Part shown: piece by piece, positions 53,729 to 63,088 of the stretch
Numbering within the stretch: the first letter of the stretch is position 1
How the letters are laid out: every line of letters starts with the position of its first letter
Origin: Limnobacter thiooxidans
GTDB taxonomy: Bacteria; Pseudomonadota; Gammaproteobacteria; Burkholderiales; Burkholderiaceae_B
Assembly: GCF_036323495.1 (NCBI RefSeq)
Contig: NZ_AP028947.1
Span: forward strand, 1,798,001 to 1,862,000
Length of the DNA: 64,000 bases
Direction of reading: 5' to 3'
Notes under the pieces: generated by a model
Told to the model about the DNA's origin: nothing
The model's database searches: none
What the model saw: the letters and a program-made list of their open reading frames with translations, nothing else
Position numbers and translations under genes: made by a program

Positions 53729-54922
53729 ATGTCACATTCAACGGGTTCAATGGCCCCCTTTAGAGCCATTCGAAGAACCATGCGAATCAGTCTTAATGCG
53801 CAAACCCATCACGCTTCCTTCACAAAAGAATCATTCCAGGCAATCAAGCATTTCACAAGGCGAGTGGACACGTATCTGGACAGAAACGAAGCAGGATTTG
53901 AACGCATGGCACGGGTTCGCAAAACAATGCAGGCCTCACCCGGGAACTGCCATTACATCGATCGAAAGCTGACCACGCCGGAACAATACAAAAGTCCGCT
54001 TATGCGGGGTTTGGTTCATGTTTGCGATTGTATGGAAGAGATTGCCGAGAGCTGCGCTGACATTTCTGGACTTGCAGAACGGCTGGTCAGGTACATGATT
54101 TCGTCGGGTGACAAGAACGACCTGGCCTTGGTCCTGGCTTCTGCGGTGGGGCGAATAGTTGCCGGGCAGATGAACCTGGTTGGCATGGCAGTGCACAAAG
54201 TTGCCGGCGCTTCGCTCTACGCCCTCTCAAGCTTGCTCAGTCTCGCTACCTGGGGGCTTGCCAAAACCAGGCTTGGGGCGCTGCGCAGTCAAGCTGAAAT
54301 GGCTGAGTTAAAAGCAGAAAAATCCCGACCTATTCGATTGTATGAGCCCGTTGCAAACACCTTGTTGAAGGGAAAGGAAACGGTCCTGGGTCATCTATTG
54401 AGGAAACTGGAGCAACGGTCGGGTTCGGTCATGGTGTCGGCTATTCGGCAATGGGCGAGACATCTGCATCGTGGCCACTCCCTGGTCTGCTCAAATGATC
54501 CACAGAGAAGGAAAGGCCACTGCAGCTACATGTGGAAAAATCTTCACCAGTACGGTCCGGTTACGCGTGCGTTGATGCATTTCGCGTATTTCACCTTTCA
54601 ATTCATCAACAAGGTACTGGTGTCTTATGACAAACACCTCGGAACAGCCATTGGCGAACGCCTGCTGGCGAAAAAAACCGGGAGTATTCTTGGGTGCAGG
54701 CTGGGCTTGACTGCCGGTGTGGGGCTTGCCGCGGGCTTGTCGATCCCGCTGTCACCCCTGCTGGTGGGCATTTCAACTGTGGCTGCGGCGGTGTGTGGGG
54801 TGGCCTTGGTCGCATTGTTGTTGGCCAAGTCCAATGTTCACCTGTTTCAGGACTGGAAAGGCAACATCACCGCCATTCAAGGCGATCAGGTTTTTGGCAA
54901 AGTCACACCCACCTGGCCTTGA
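53729..54922 (+). CDS. Membrane-associated protein of unknown function
   Basis: About 397 residues, no family recognised. Helical and basic in the first half ([40 protein letters not shown]). A hydrophobic segment lies in the middle ([18 protein letters not shown]) and a long one near the C-terminus ([20 protein letters not shown] through VALVALLLA), which could form a helical hairpin. Start is uncertain: ATG 53729, 53750 or 53780. Its last 37 bases overlap the convergent dcd gene. Codon use looks like its neighbours. Confidence 0.6.
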   Translation: MSHSTGSMAPFRAIRRTMRISLNAQTHHASFTKESFQAIKHFTRRVDTYLDRNEAGFERMARVRKTMQASPGNCHYIDRKLTTPEQYKSPLMRGLVHVCDCMEEIAESCADISGLAERLVRYMISSGDKNDLALVLASAVGRIVAGQMNLVGMAVHKVAGASLYALSSLLSLATWGLAKTRLGALRSQAEMAELKAEKSRPIRLYEPVANTLLKGKETVLGHLLRKLEQRSGSVMVSAIRQWARHLHRGHSLVCSNDPQRRKGHCSYMWKNLHQYGPVTRALMHFAYFTFQFINKVLVSYDKHLGTAIGERLLAKKTGSILGCRLGLTAGVGLAAGLSIPLSPLLVGISTVAAAVCGVALVALLLAKSNVHLFQDWKGNITAIQGDQVFGKVTPTWP

Positions 54923-55452
54923 TATTTGCCACCCCGGTCACGATAAGACGTTTCGCAAACTTCATCGCTTTCGAAGAACAGGACCTGGGCACAACCTTCA
55001 CCCGCATAAATCTTAGCAGGCAGTGGCGTGGTATTGGAAAACTCGAGGGTTACATAACCCTCCCATTCGGGCTCAAATGGAGTAACGTTCACGATGATTC
55101 CGCAACGTGCGTAGGTGCTTTTCCCCAAACAAATGGTCAACACGTTACGGGGGATGCGGAAGTATTCGACCGTGCGAGCCAAAGCAAATGAATTGGGCGG
55201 AATAATGCAGACATCACCCTTGAAATCCACAAAACTTTTTTCATCGAAATTCTTGGGATCAACAATGGTGCTGTTGATGTTGGTAAAAATCTTGAATTCG
55301 TTGGCACAGCGAATATCGTACCCGTAGCTCGAGGTTCCATAGGACACAATTCGTGTGTCGCCCGAAAAGCGAACCTGTTCGGGTTCGAATGGCTCGATCA
55401 TGCCCGTGCTTTCGGCCATTCGACGAATCCATTTGTCAGATTTAATGCTCAT
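54886..55452 (-). CDS. dcd: dCTP deaminase
   Basis: Deaminates dCTP to dUTP, feeding dTMP synthesis. 188 residues, the usual length. Motifs: [47 protein letters not shown] (substrate site) and [11 protein letters not shown] with the catalytic Glu region. The RWG-rich end [19 protein letters not shown] is typical. Overlaps the convergent unknown gene; 55 bases after the next upstream gene. Confidence 0.97.
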   Translation of the reverse strand: MSIKSDKWIRRMAESTGMIEPFEPEQVRFSGDTRIVSYGTSSYGYDIRCANEFKIFTNINSTIVDPKNFDEKSFVDFKGDVCIIPPNSFALARTVEYFRIPRNVLTICLGKSTYARCGIIVNVTPFEPEWEGYVTLEFSNTTPLPAKIYAGEGCAQVLFFESDEVCETSYRDRGGKYQGQVGVTLPKT

Positions 55453-55507
55453 GTTGGGTTTTTTTCGTGGAAGTTCAATATTCCCGAATGTTACATGAGC
55501 AAGGGCA

Positions 55508-56029
55508 TCACTGATTCATCTCTTCAAGAATCTGGCTTAATTCCTGCATCACCGAGTTGGCCAGGGCATCAAAGAAAACACGGATCAACTCGGCCAACTG
55601 GGCGGCCGTCACCCCGGTCAAGGGAAGTTGCATCAAAAATTCAAGATTCTCCGTGTCCATGTTGATTCCCACCTGATATTGAAAATCAAGCACGTGGATC
55701 ATCGTGAACGCTTCAGCCAAAAAATGAAGGCAAATTTCAGCTGAATTAGGCTCGTTCATGTTGTACAGGGGGAAGGCCATGACCACCCAACGGGTTTGGG
55801 CGGACTCCCCAGGACGAAAAGACAGTTCAAACTGCTCTTTTTTACCCATAACGACGTTTTCACCGTCAAACCACTGCATTTTTGCAAGCTGGATGGCATC
55901 GTGAAGCAGGATTGATTCTGCGGGGGTAAAACCGTTTACGAGAATTTTAGGCTTGGTGGAAGTTGTAGCCGCAGAAGCAGCAGGCGCACCCTTTGGCTTC
56001 GATTCGAACTGACCTGGACGGAAATTCAT
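55508..56029 (-). CDS. Protein of unknown function
   Basis: 173 residues, no family recognised. A flexible Ala/Thr/Lys-rich N-terminus ([20 protein letters not shown]) is followed by a compact mixed alpha/beta region ([35 protein letters not shown]) and an acidic helical C-terminus ([13 protein letters not shown]). Start is ATG 56029, which follows GAGGCAC; an in-frame start ten codons earlier is less likely. No membrane segment or signal peptide. Same strand as dcd and the peptidase-like gene. Confidence 0.65.
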   Translation of the reverse strand: MNFRPGQFESKPKGAPAASAATTSTKPKILVNGFTPAESILLHDAIQLAKMQWFDGENVVMGKKEQFELSFRPGESAQTRWVVMAFPLYNMNEPNSAEICLHFLAEAFTMIHVLDFQYQVGINMDTENLEFLMQLPLTGVTAAQLAELIRVFFDALANSVMQELSQILEEMNQ

Positions 56030-56104
56030 ATTGGAGTGCCTCGTTTGGGTTGCAACCACAATTGAGTAGACGTGGTTTCAACAAAGGTTCCAAAGTTATT
56101 CCGT

Positions 56105-57106
56105 TCAGGCTGGAAGGTGATGTTGGCTCACAGCCTCCGAGAGTGCCGTCAACATCGCACCCGACTGTGCCAGGTGACCTGTGCCTTGAAGTTCAATCAA
56201 GGAGGTCCTAAGGATACTTTCAGAGAGCATGCGTGCCCCACCGGGCGGACAAACCCTGTCAGCCAGACCTTGCACAATACTGAGCTTCCACGGAGCTTGC
56301 GCACATTCAGCCACCAGTTTGTCCCAATCCGCAGCCCCCAGAAAGCAATCGTGCTTCAGGAAATGGGCTTGAAGCCGATACTTTCTGACCAATCCAAGCT
56401 CTTGGGTGTCCGAGAGAAAGCCCGACTTCGAATTCTGCAGAGGTTCACCGGTCAGCAAAGCTGTTTCAAGACGACTCCAGGCTATAGACAGTTCGACCAG
56501 ATGTTCTGGCGTGGCGACGTCAAAACATTCACACACAGTTGATGTTCGGGCACCTGGCCCGAAATGGTCCGCAAAATAGACAGGGGCAACATTTTCAAGC
56601 GCTTCGAAAAAGGCATCGACCCTGGAACGCAGGGGAACAAACGGCGCCCGCAAAACGACACTGACGACCCTTTCCGGGCGATAAGCAGCCAAGGCCAGGG
56701 CCAGCGTTGCCCCCCAGGATCCACCCAGTATGTGAAACTGTTTGATTTCCAGGGTGTCTGCGACATCCAGTGCATCATCAATGTAACGCTGCAAGTCAAT
56801 CACGCTTAAATCGAGGTCTTCGCTCAACCCGCTGTTGCGTTGATCAAAGCCGAACCAAGGCAAGCCAGCATAACGCAGTGGTGCCACATGGGACGCACTC
56901 AAACTGCCACCAGGGCCACCATGAAGCACCAGCCACGGAGAAGGTCTTAAAGGTTGGCTGAGTGCCTTGGCATTGCCCTGCTCTGCCCAGACAGCCACAT
57001 TCCCACCCAAATCAAGCAACGCCTGAGGGCGTGACCAAGCCCCAGCCAACCCCGATTTCGGGGATGGCGAGGCCAACTTTGAAAAGGACAGGTTCTCTTT
57101 AGGCAA
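56105..57106 (-). CDS. pip: Proline iminopeptidase-like alpha/beta hydrolase
   Basis: About 333 residues, family S33. Oxyanion motif HGGPGG, nucleophile elbow GGSWGATLAL, DQRNSGLSE between them, and the C-terminal GTGHLAQ with the catalytic His. Classical Pip releases N-terminal Pro from peptides; this copy is diverged, so another ester or amide substrate is possible. No early ATG exists: TTG 57106 (with GGGGG about eight bases upstream) is preferred, and TTG 57160 would put the start inside the end of mrp. Tight spacing implies co-transcription with mrp. Confidence 0.82.
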   Translation of the reverse strand: MPKENLSFSKLASPSPKSGLAGAWSRPQALLDLGGNVAVWAEQGNAKALSQPLRPSPWLVLHGGPGGSLSASHVAPLRYAGLPWFGFDQRNSGLSEDLDLSVIDLQRYIDDALDVADTLEIKQFHILGGSWGATLALALAAYRPERVVSVVLRAPFVPLRSRVDAFFEALENVAPVYFADHFGPGARTSTVCECFDVATPEHLVELSIAWSRLETALLTGEPLQNSKSGFLSDTQELGLVRKYRLQAHFLKHDCFLGAADWDKLVAECAQAPWKLSIVQGLADRVCPPGGARMLSESILRTSLIELQGTGHLAQSGAMLTALSEAVSQHHLPA

Positions 57107-57140
57107 TAGATGCCCCCAAGGCGCTGCGCAAAACGCAAAC

Positions 57141-58232
57141 TCAGGTGTTTTGTACCACAATCGATGGAAACTTCAAGGACATGTCCTTGGACTGCTCTGC
57201 AATTCGAATGGCCACTTTTCTGGCAATTTCCTTGTAGGTTTTGGCCAAGTCACCATCAGGATCAGCGACCACAGTGGGTTTACCGGAGTCAGCCTGTACT
57301 CGGATTCGCATGTCCAGCGGCAAACCACCCAGGTAGTTGATGTTGTAGTCCTTGGCCATTTTCTGGCCACCACCATCACCAAAAATATGTTCCTGATGAC
57401 CACAGTTGGTGCAAACGTGGATGGCCATGTTTTCAACCAACCCCAAAATCGGAACACCCACCTTCTCGAACATTTTCAGGCCCTTGCGAGCATCCAGCAA
57501 GGCGATATCCTGGGGGGTGGTCACAATGACAGCACCTGTTACTGGCACTTTCTGCGACAGCGTCAATTGAATGTCACCCGTGCCAGGTGGCATATCAACA
57601 ATTAGATAATCCAGATCTTTCCAGTTGGTCTGCTTCAACAGTTGTTCAAGCGCGCTGGTGACCATGGGACCACGCCACACCATGGGCGTGTCTTCATCAA
57701 TCAGAAAACCAATTGACATGGCCTGAACACCATGGCCTTCCATCGGATCGATAACCTGCCCGTCATCAGACTGTGGGCGACCAGTAATACCCAGCATGGT
57801 GGGCTGTGACGGGCCATAAATGTCTGCGTCCAGCATTCCAACGCGTGCGCCTTCCGCCACTAAAGCCAAAGCCAGGTTGACCGCAGTGGTGCTTTTGCCC
57901 ACACCGCCCTTGCCGGAAGCCACCGCAATAATGTTCTTCACATTGGGCATGGGCTTCAAGCCACGCTGCACAGCATGCGTCTGAATTTTGATGGTAGCGT
58001 TGACACTGACGTTTTCAACGCCAGGCACCTGAGCACGTACGGCCGCAATGGCCGCTTTACGCAGACCATCAAGCTGGCTTTTTCCGGGGTAACTCAGCTC
58101 AAGTTCAAAACTTACATCACCACCGTCTACCTGAATGTTCTTGATCAACTTCGCGCTGATGAAGTCTTTGTTCAAATTGGGGTCAATCACACCGCGCAAA
58201 GCGTCGCGTACGGTATCGATAGTCACTGACAT
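57141..58232 (-). CDS. mrp: Mrp/ApbC-type iron-sulfur cluster carrier ATPase
   Basis: 363 residues. N-terminal MIP18 (DUF59) domain (1-~90), then a P-loop domain with GKGGVGKSTTAVNLALAL at about 106 and GMLDADIYGPSQP, DMPPGTGDIQLTL. CTNCG near residue 273 gives the CxxC that holds the 4Fe-4S cluster to be handed on to apoproteins. ATG 58232 follows GAGGAGA. Divergent from rubredoxin. Confidence 0.95.
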   Translation of the reverse strand: MSVTIDTVRDALRGVIDPNLNKDFISAKLIKNIQVDGGDVSFELELSYPGKSQLDGLRKAAIAAVRAQVPGVENVSVNATIKIQTHAVQRGLKPMPNVKNIIAVASGKGGVGKSTTAVNLALALVAEGARVGMLDADIYGPSQPTMLGITGRPQSDDGQVIDPMEGHGVQAMSIGFLIDEDTPMVWRGPMVTSALEQLLKQTNWKDLDYLIVDMPPGTGDIQLTLSQKVPVTGAVIVTTPQDIALLDARKGLKMFEKVGVPILGLVENMAIHVCTNCGHQEHIFGDGGGQKMAKDYNINYLGGLPLDMRIRVQADSGKPTVVADPDGDLAKTYKEIARKVAIRIAEQSKDMSLKFPSIVVQNT

Positions 58233-58486
58233 ACACACTCTCCTCAAATCTTGTCTGATGCTGTATTTTTCGGTATAGGCGCGAGTTTAGCCTGTTTTTT
58301 GATACGTGGCTTGCGGCTGCAGAAAAGCAAGCCCTTCCCATGCCTGTCGTTTACCCTAAAGCCTTCGAGCAGCCTTGCATGGTCAGACTACAAATGTTTA
58401 CAACGACCCGAGAGTCACTCCAACTTTTTAAGGGCACAACTTGATAGCATTGCACGACAAAAATCAAACACTTTGGAGATTTACCA

Positions 58487-58651
58487 ATGAAGACGTATGT
58501 GTGTATCGTGTGTGGGTTGGTGTATGACGAGGCCGCTGGAATGCCTTCTGAAGGTATTCCGGCTGGAACCCTGTGGGCTGACGTACCCGCCGACTGGCTG
58601 TGTCCGGATTGTGGCGTGGCCAAAAGCGACTTTGAAATGGTTGAAGTTTAA
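58487..58651 (+). CDS. Rubredoxin
   Basis: 54 residues. [18 protein letters not shown] with CxxC at Cys6/Cys9 and [19 protein letters not shown] with CxxC at Cys39/Cys42 bind a single iron. A one-electron carrier, e.g. for alkane hydroxylase or reductive stress defence. GGAG at 58475-58478 is placed correctly before the ATG. The gene stands alone between divergent mrp and convergent DUF2804. Confidence 0.96.
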   Translation: MKTYVCIVCGLVYDEAAGMPSEGIPAGTLWADVPADWLCPDCGVAKSDFEMVEV

Positions 58652-58673
58652 GATCTGGGCTTTTCCGGCATTG

Positions 58674-59684
58674 TCACCACTTGGCGTAGTGGTCTTCGCA
58701 CCATCCCGCCAAGCCATTAACTGAATACGCAAGTCCCTTGGCTGGTAGTTTCACAGTACCGGTGAATTTGCCAAAGCACTGGTTGAATCGACTAGCCATT
58801 ACAATCATGTTGCGGTGGTCATCGACACTGCCCTCGGGCGCGAACTGCACATCAACAGCGCCACACTGTGAATAAACCTGCCAGGGTTTCAGAATATCGT
58901 CCCGATCATATTCAAACAGTACCAGTGGCAAGTCGTGAATGGCACCGTCCACCCAGAGAACGTTCTCGTGGGCACTGGTTTCGTTCACTCCACGGGCCAC
59001 ATTCAGCGAAATCAAAGGCTGATCAGGCGCTGTCCGGCCACTCGCGCACGCCCAGTTCCAGAAGGTTTCCCGTCGCAGAAAGCCGGCTGTCCAGTCGTGG
59101 TAGCAGCCGTCTTTTTCTGGCTGAATCGTGTATTTATTTCCATTAAGAAATATTTCCCCTGACACGCTGCCACCACTGCTTTTCTGGGCATAGGCAAAAC
59201 CGGTGTTTGCAATCGGCGTATTCAAGGCCAGGGTTTCGGAGCGATCGCAATCAATCCGAACATGTCCGTAAAAATTCTTGCCAAACTGAAATTGAAGTTC
59301 GCGGGACTGGGCATCTCGTGTTGATGACACGCTGTGATTTTTCTTGAAAGGATGAACCCAGGTTGTACGACCCAAGGGCTTGTAATCGCTTTGAAACCCA
59401 AGATCAAAGGGCATGTCAAACTGCACACGGTGCAATCCCGAAGTGCTGTGCAGGTAAGCAAAGGTTGAATTCAGCGAACCCAGGCGCACCATGCCGCAAC
59501 CGAAAGTGAAATTTTCACCCAGTGCACCGTAAAAATCGAAGTGCTTGAAGAGGAAACTTTTGGTCCATGCCTTACGAGGTTTGCCCATGGCATTGCGTGC
59601 ATCGTACTGTTCCCAGTTGATGCGATCAGGCAGGCTGCTTAGCCGACCCCAGGCAGGAAGGCCAGAAATATCGATCAGATTCAT
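58674..59684 (-). CDS. DUF2804 family protein
   Basis: 336 residues matching DUF2804: WTKSFLFKHFDFYGAL, DGCYHDWTAGFLRRETFWNWACAS and SLNVARGVNETSAHENVLW are recognisable. All-beta, with no signal or membrane segment. Function unknown, though the family resembles lipocalin-like hydroxyneurosporene-synthase folds in some annotations. Downstream of the protein B terminator on the same strand. Confidence 0.83.
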   Translation of the reverse strand: MNLIDISGLPAWGRLSSLPDRINWEQYDARNAMGKPRKAWTKSFLFKHFDFYGALGENFTFGCGMVRLGSLNSTFAYLHSTSGLHRVQFDMPFDLGFQSDYKPLGRTTWVHPFKKNHSVSSTRDAQSRELQFQFGKNFYGHVRIDCDRSETLALNTPIANTGFAYAQKSSGGSVSGEIFLNGNKYTIQPEKDGCYHDWTAGFLRRETFWNWACASGRTAPDQPLISLNVARGVNETSAHENVLWVDGAIHDLPLVLFEYDRDDILKPWQVYSQCGAVDVQFAPEGSVDDHRNMIVMASRFNQCFGKFTGTVKLPAKGLAYSVNGLAGWCEDHYAKW

Positions 59685-59690
59685 AAATGA

Positions 59691-59717
59691 AATCGGGCAA
59701 GTTTGACTTGCCCGATT
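59691..59717 (-). terminator. Hairpin after protein B
   Basis: Perfect 11-base stem AATCGGGCAAG / CTTGCCCGATT (59691-59701, 59707-59717) with a five-base loop, 45 bases after the protein B stop. Minus-strand downstream is TTCATTTATG, a weak T-run. Confidence 0.7.
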
Positions 59718-59761
59718 CGGTCATGATTAATCAACCGCACGCAGGGCGGAACAATTGCTTC

Positions 59762-61555
59762 TTAGAACGGCAACCCACCACCCAAGGCATCGGTCAGCAG
59801 GGCTGGATCAGCCATGCTTGTGATTGAAGCCAAAGGCGTATTTGCAGCCAGATCCATCAAAGGTTCAAGCGCCGCATCCAATGGTGTTCCTGTCGGGCCA
59901 CCAGCACCACCACCTGCGCCGCCTGCTGCATCAGCCAATGGGCCAAGTACCGCATCCAACGGTGTTCCTGTTGGGCCACCCGCACCACCACCACCTGCTC
60001 CACCAGCAGCGTCAGCCAATGGGCCAAGCACCGCATCCAGCGGTGTTCCTGTTGGACCACCAGCACCACCACCTGCGCCGCCTGCTGCATCAGCCAATGG
60101 GCCAAGTACCGCATCCAACGGTGTTCCTGTTGGGCCACCCGCACCACCACCACCTGCTCCACCAGCAGCGTCAGCCAATGGGCCAAGCACCGCATCCAGC
60201 GGTGTTCCTGTTGGACCACCAGCACCACCACCTGCGCCGCCTGCTGCATCAGCCAATGGGCCAAGTACCGCATCCAGCGGTGTTCCTGTTGGGCCACCCG
60301 CACCACCACCACCTGCTCCACCAGCAGCGTCAGCCAATGGGCCAAGCACCGCATCCAGCGGTGTTCCTGTTGGACCACCAGCACCACCACCTGCGCCGCC
60401 TGCTGCATCAGCCAATGGGCCAAGCACTGCATCCAGCGGGGTCCCTGTTGGGCCGTCTGTTCCGCCACCGGCGCCGCCTGCTGCATCAGCCAATGGGCCA
60501 AGTACCGCATCCAACGGTGTTCCTGTTGGGCCACCAGCACCACCACCTGCGCCGCCTGCTGCATCAGCCAATGGGCCGAGTACCGCATCCAATGGTGTTC
60601 CTGTCGGGCCACCAGCACCACCACCTGCGCCGCCTGCTGCATCAGCCAATGGGCCAAGTACCGCATCCAACGGTGTTCCTGTTGGGCCACCAGCACCACC
60701 ACCTGCGCCGCCTGCTGCATCAGCCAATGGGCCGAGTACCGCATCCAATGGTGTTCCTGTCGGGCCACCAGCACCACCACCTGCGCCGCCTACTGCATCA
60801 GCCAATGGGCCAAGTACCGCATCCAGCGGTGTTCCTGTTGGGCCGTCTGTTCCACCACCTGCGCCGCCTGCCGCTCCACCAATCATACCCAGCGCATCAG
60901 CCAAAGGTTCTGAAATGACGGCCAGTGGCGTGCCAGCCAAAGCGCCCAAGACTGGATCAAGCACTGCATCAAGGGGAGTACCAGTTGTCCCACCCATGTC
61001 GGTGCCACCACCACCTGTATCTGTTCCACCGTCGTTGCCACCGACGGTACCGCCGCCAGCAGAACTGGTTGGGCCTGAGCCCTCGTCATCACTGGAGGCC
61101 AGCAAGCCCAATCCAACAGCGCCTGCGCCTATAGCCGCTGCAGTCCCGCCCATGGATCCTCCCGCCAATAAGCCAGCCCCACCGAACAGTCCAAACATGC
61201 CACCTTGTTCTCCGGCCAGCCCAACACCCTGCAGTTCAACCAGGTTGGCAAAATCCGGGTCCAGATTCGATAGAGTCACGCCATCGTCAGAAAGTGCCTC
61301 AAATACAAATGCTGTTTGTCCATTCTTGGTTGTGGTGTCAGCGATCACGCTTCCTGTGGGTGCAACCAACAGGTTGCCAATTGGTTCTCCGTAGCTGTTG
61401 GACAGCACAATTGACGCGCGTCCAGAGTCACTGGCCGTGATCACGTCCCCAGCCAATATGGAATCTCCGCGTGCCAGCGACCGGGTCTCACCGTCGCGCA
61501 TTAGGCTTACTGGACCTTCTAAATCATTGACTGAACCAATTACTTGACTGGACAT
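59762..61555 (-). CDS. Adhesin-like repeat protein B (Gly-rich, 12-unit array)
   Basis: 597 residues, no Sec signal. Residues 1-~90 form a beta-rich module close to LapA/BapA-type retention modules (VIGSVNDLEGPVSLMRDGET, LARGDSILAGDVITASDSG). A Gly/Ala hydrophobic stretch follows at 117-153 (MFGLFGGAGLL, then GAGAVGLGLLAS), then an acidic, Gly/Thr-rich linker. From 242 to 556 run 12 units of TPLDAVLGPLADAAGGAGGG with AGGPTG (26 or 27 residues), then a degenerate end (TPLDAALEPLMDL, TPLASI). A clear GGAGG precedes ATG 61555. This frame is preferred to long antisense frames because only it has a non-repetitive N-domain and ribosome site. Same plan as protein A. Confidence 0.82.
   Translation of the reverse strand: MSSQVIGSVNDLEGPVSLMRDGETRSLARGDSILAGDVITASDSGRASIVLSNSYGEPIGNLLVAPTGSVIADTTTKNGQTAFVFEALSDDGVTLSNLDPDFANLVELQGVGLAGEQGGMFGLFGGAGLLAGGSMGGTAAAIGAGAVGLGLLASSDDEGSGPTSSAGGGTVGGNDGGTDTGGGGTDMGGTTGTPLDAVLDPVLGALAGTPLAVISEPLADALGMIGGAAGGAGGGTDGPTGTPLDAVLGPLADAVGGAGGGAGGPTGTPLDAVLGPLADAAGGAGGGAGGPTGTPLDAVLGPLADAAGGAGGGAGGPTGTPLDAVLGPLADAAGGAGGGAGGPTGTPLDAVLGPLADAAGGAGGGTDGPTGTPLDAVLGPLADAAGGAGGGAGGPTGTPLDAVLGPLADAAGGAGGGGAGGPTGTPLDAVLGPLADAAGGAGGGAGGPTGTPLDAVLGPLADAAGGAGGGGAGGPTGTPLDAVLGPLADAAGGAGGGAGGPTGTPLDAVLGPLADAAGGAGGGGAGGPTGTPLDAVLGPLADAAGGAGGGAGGPTGTPLDAALEPLMDLAANTPLASITSMADPALLTDALGGGLPF
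59888..60832 (-). repeat. 78/81-base coding tandem array
   Basis: Twelve units, nine of 78 and three of 81 bases. Higher-order copies are visible: the 81- and 78-base units alternate at the 3' end of the gene as 159-base dimers (59.88-60.36 kb), while a 156-base dimer recurs at the 5' end (matching stretches at about 60575 and 60731). Confidence 0.9.
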
Positions 61556-61639
61556 GTTGCCTCCAAAAACTGTTTTTTTATAATCAAAGGGATGTGAGTA
61601 ATACTCTAAGCGGCACCGGCTGGATTCAAAAATCCAGAT

Positions 61640-62902
61640 TTAAAGGAGAACCAACAGCACGGCTCCCAAAAATGTGCCCCAAACGCCACCTATCAAAGGC
61701 ATCATCCATTCGTAGCGCGAAAAGACAGGGCGAAGGGCCTTCTCAAACTCCAGTGCGGGCAAAGCCGACAAACGCTCAACAATCACCTCTTCAATTCTCA
61801 AGGCATCGTTGAGATAAACGCGAGCGGCCATTAAATGCGATTCCAGTTTCATTGCAAAAATTGAAGCGGCATCTCGTTTGATGGCAACCCACTGCTCGGC
61901 ACCAAGAATGGCAACCAGCAGAGGTTTGATTCCACTGGACTCCATGTCCATGACCCGCTGAACATGGTAATCAATCAAGGAGGACAGATTTTTAGAATTT
62001 GGCCCACGGCACAACGCCAACACGATATTTTCAGTGGTCAACACATCGCGTGCCGCTGTTTGCGCGAACAATTTGGAGATGTGGCGCTGATCCCTGAAAA
62101 AGAAGCCCGTGAATTTTCCAAGTCGAACAGTGCCATGATCGGGATGAAAAAAAAGACTTTCAAGCGCGAGTTCATTGGCTAACCCACCAGCGATTGCGCC
62201 CAGTACCAGCAACCAGTACCATTGCAGTCCGAACAGAGAAGCCACCACCAGCAACAGGCCAACCACGAGGCCTGCTAACAATGAAAACCTGATCAGGTAA
62301 GCCATCGGATCTTTGCCCGCACTCTTAAACAGGTCAACCACCAGAAAGGGCTTGCTGGTTATTACTTCCAACACCAAGGTTTTGAGGCTTAAGTAATATG
62401 CGGGTTTCTTCTGAAGGTCGAGGATAATTTGGCGCGACACTTCTGGAACAATGGCCCTTATCTTGAAAATAATCGAATTCTGAAGAAAACTCGGCAGGCT
62501 TTCCCACAAGGTAGGCTTGTGTTTGAGCATGACTTCACGACAGGCGAAATCCGCTGTTTCCTGCATGGGTGGTGTCAAACGATCTGACAGGCCCTGAGCA
62601 GGAATGCGTTTGATCATCTCGTCCAACGGCAACAACTTGTGGGTCATCAGACGAACTGCAATTTCAGCCATCACTGCTTTTTGATGCGGCACCAACCCTT
62701 GCCAGCCCAGGCCTTCAAGTCCCAACTGGTGCAGGCCGAGTTTTCGAAACAAGGGAATGCGCCAGCCTTTGAACTCCTTGGGATTGAACATCAACCACAA
62801 TGCGGCAGCCTGGAAAAACCACGCCAGGAGCACACCAGACAGGCCCATTAGAATGAAAACAGCCCAGAGCGGTAAACCCAGATGAATAAAGGAAAAATCC
62901 AA
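61640..62902 (-). CDS. DUF445 family membrane protein
   Basis: 420 residues. An N-terminal helix (about 10-38) and a central hydrophobic pair (about 208-250), plus a C-terminal helix (397-420), enclose a long helical domain. DUF445 motifs: LVPHQKAVMAEIAVRLMTHKLLPLDE, LWESLPSFLQ, ANELALESLFF. Function unknown. Paralogous to, and divergent from, the DUF445 gene at 63089. Confidence 0.85.
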   Translation of the reverse strand: MDFSFIHLGLPLWAVFILMGLSGVLLAWFFQAAALWLMFNPKEFKGWRIPLFRKLGLHQLGLEGLGWQGLVPHQKAVMAEIAVRLMTHKLLPLDEMIKRIPAQGLSDRLTPPMQETADFACREVMLKHKPTLWESLPSFLQNSIIFKIRAIVPEVSRQIILDLQKKPAYYLSLKTLVLEVITSKPFLVVDLFKSAGKDPMAYLIRFSLLAGLVVGLLLVVASLFGLQWYWLLVLGAIAGGLANELALESLFFHPDHGTVRLGKFTGFFFRDQRHISKLFAQTAARDVLTTENIVLALCRGPNSKNLSSLIDYHVQRVMDMESSGIKPLLVAILGAEQWVAIKRDAASIFAMKLESHLMAARVYLNDALRIEEVIVERLSALPALEFEKALRPVFSRYEWMMPLIGGVWGTFLGAVLLVLL

Positions 62903-63088
62903 AACGCTGTTCCTGAAGTAATTATTAAAATATTTGATCTAATTTACGGCCCTGTAAGGGACATGATTGATCGTTATACTGGCAAAGGAGACAACACAGA
63001 TTAGAATTGGCCATCGAAAAAATATATTCGTGGCTATACATCTACACACTTTACCAACAAAAATTAAAATTCCAAGGGGACACCTTTA

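Noticed and set aside
59888..60832. Direct repeats considered as a CRISPR array
   Set aside because: Units are contiguous coding repeats with no unique spacers, and no cas gene is nearby.
59814..61394. Long open frames antisense to protein B, Pro/Ala-rich (526 codons), and two other long frames in the array
   Set aside because: They arise because the repeat period is a multiple of three and stop-free in several frames. None has a non-repetitive domain or a ribosome site; the minus-strand frame at 59762-61555 has both.
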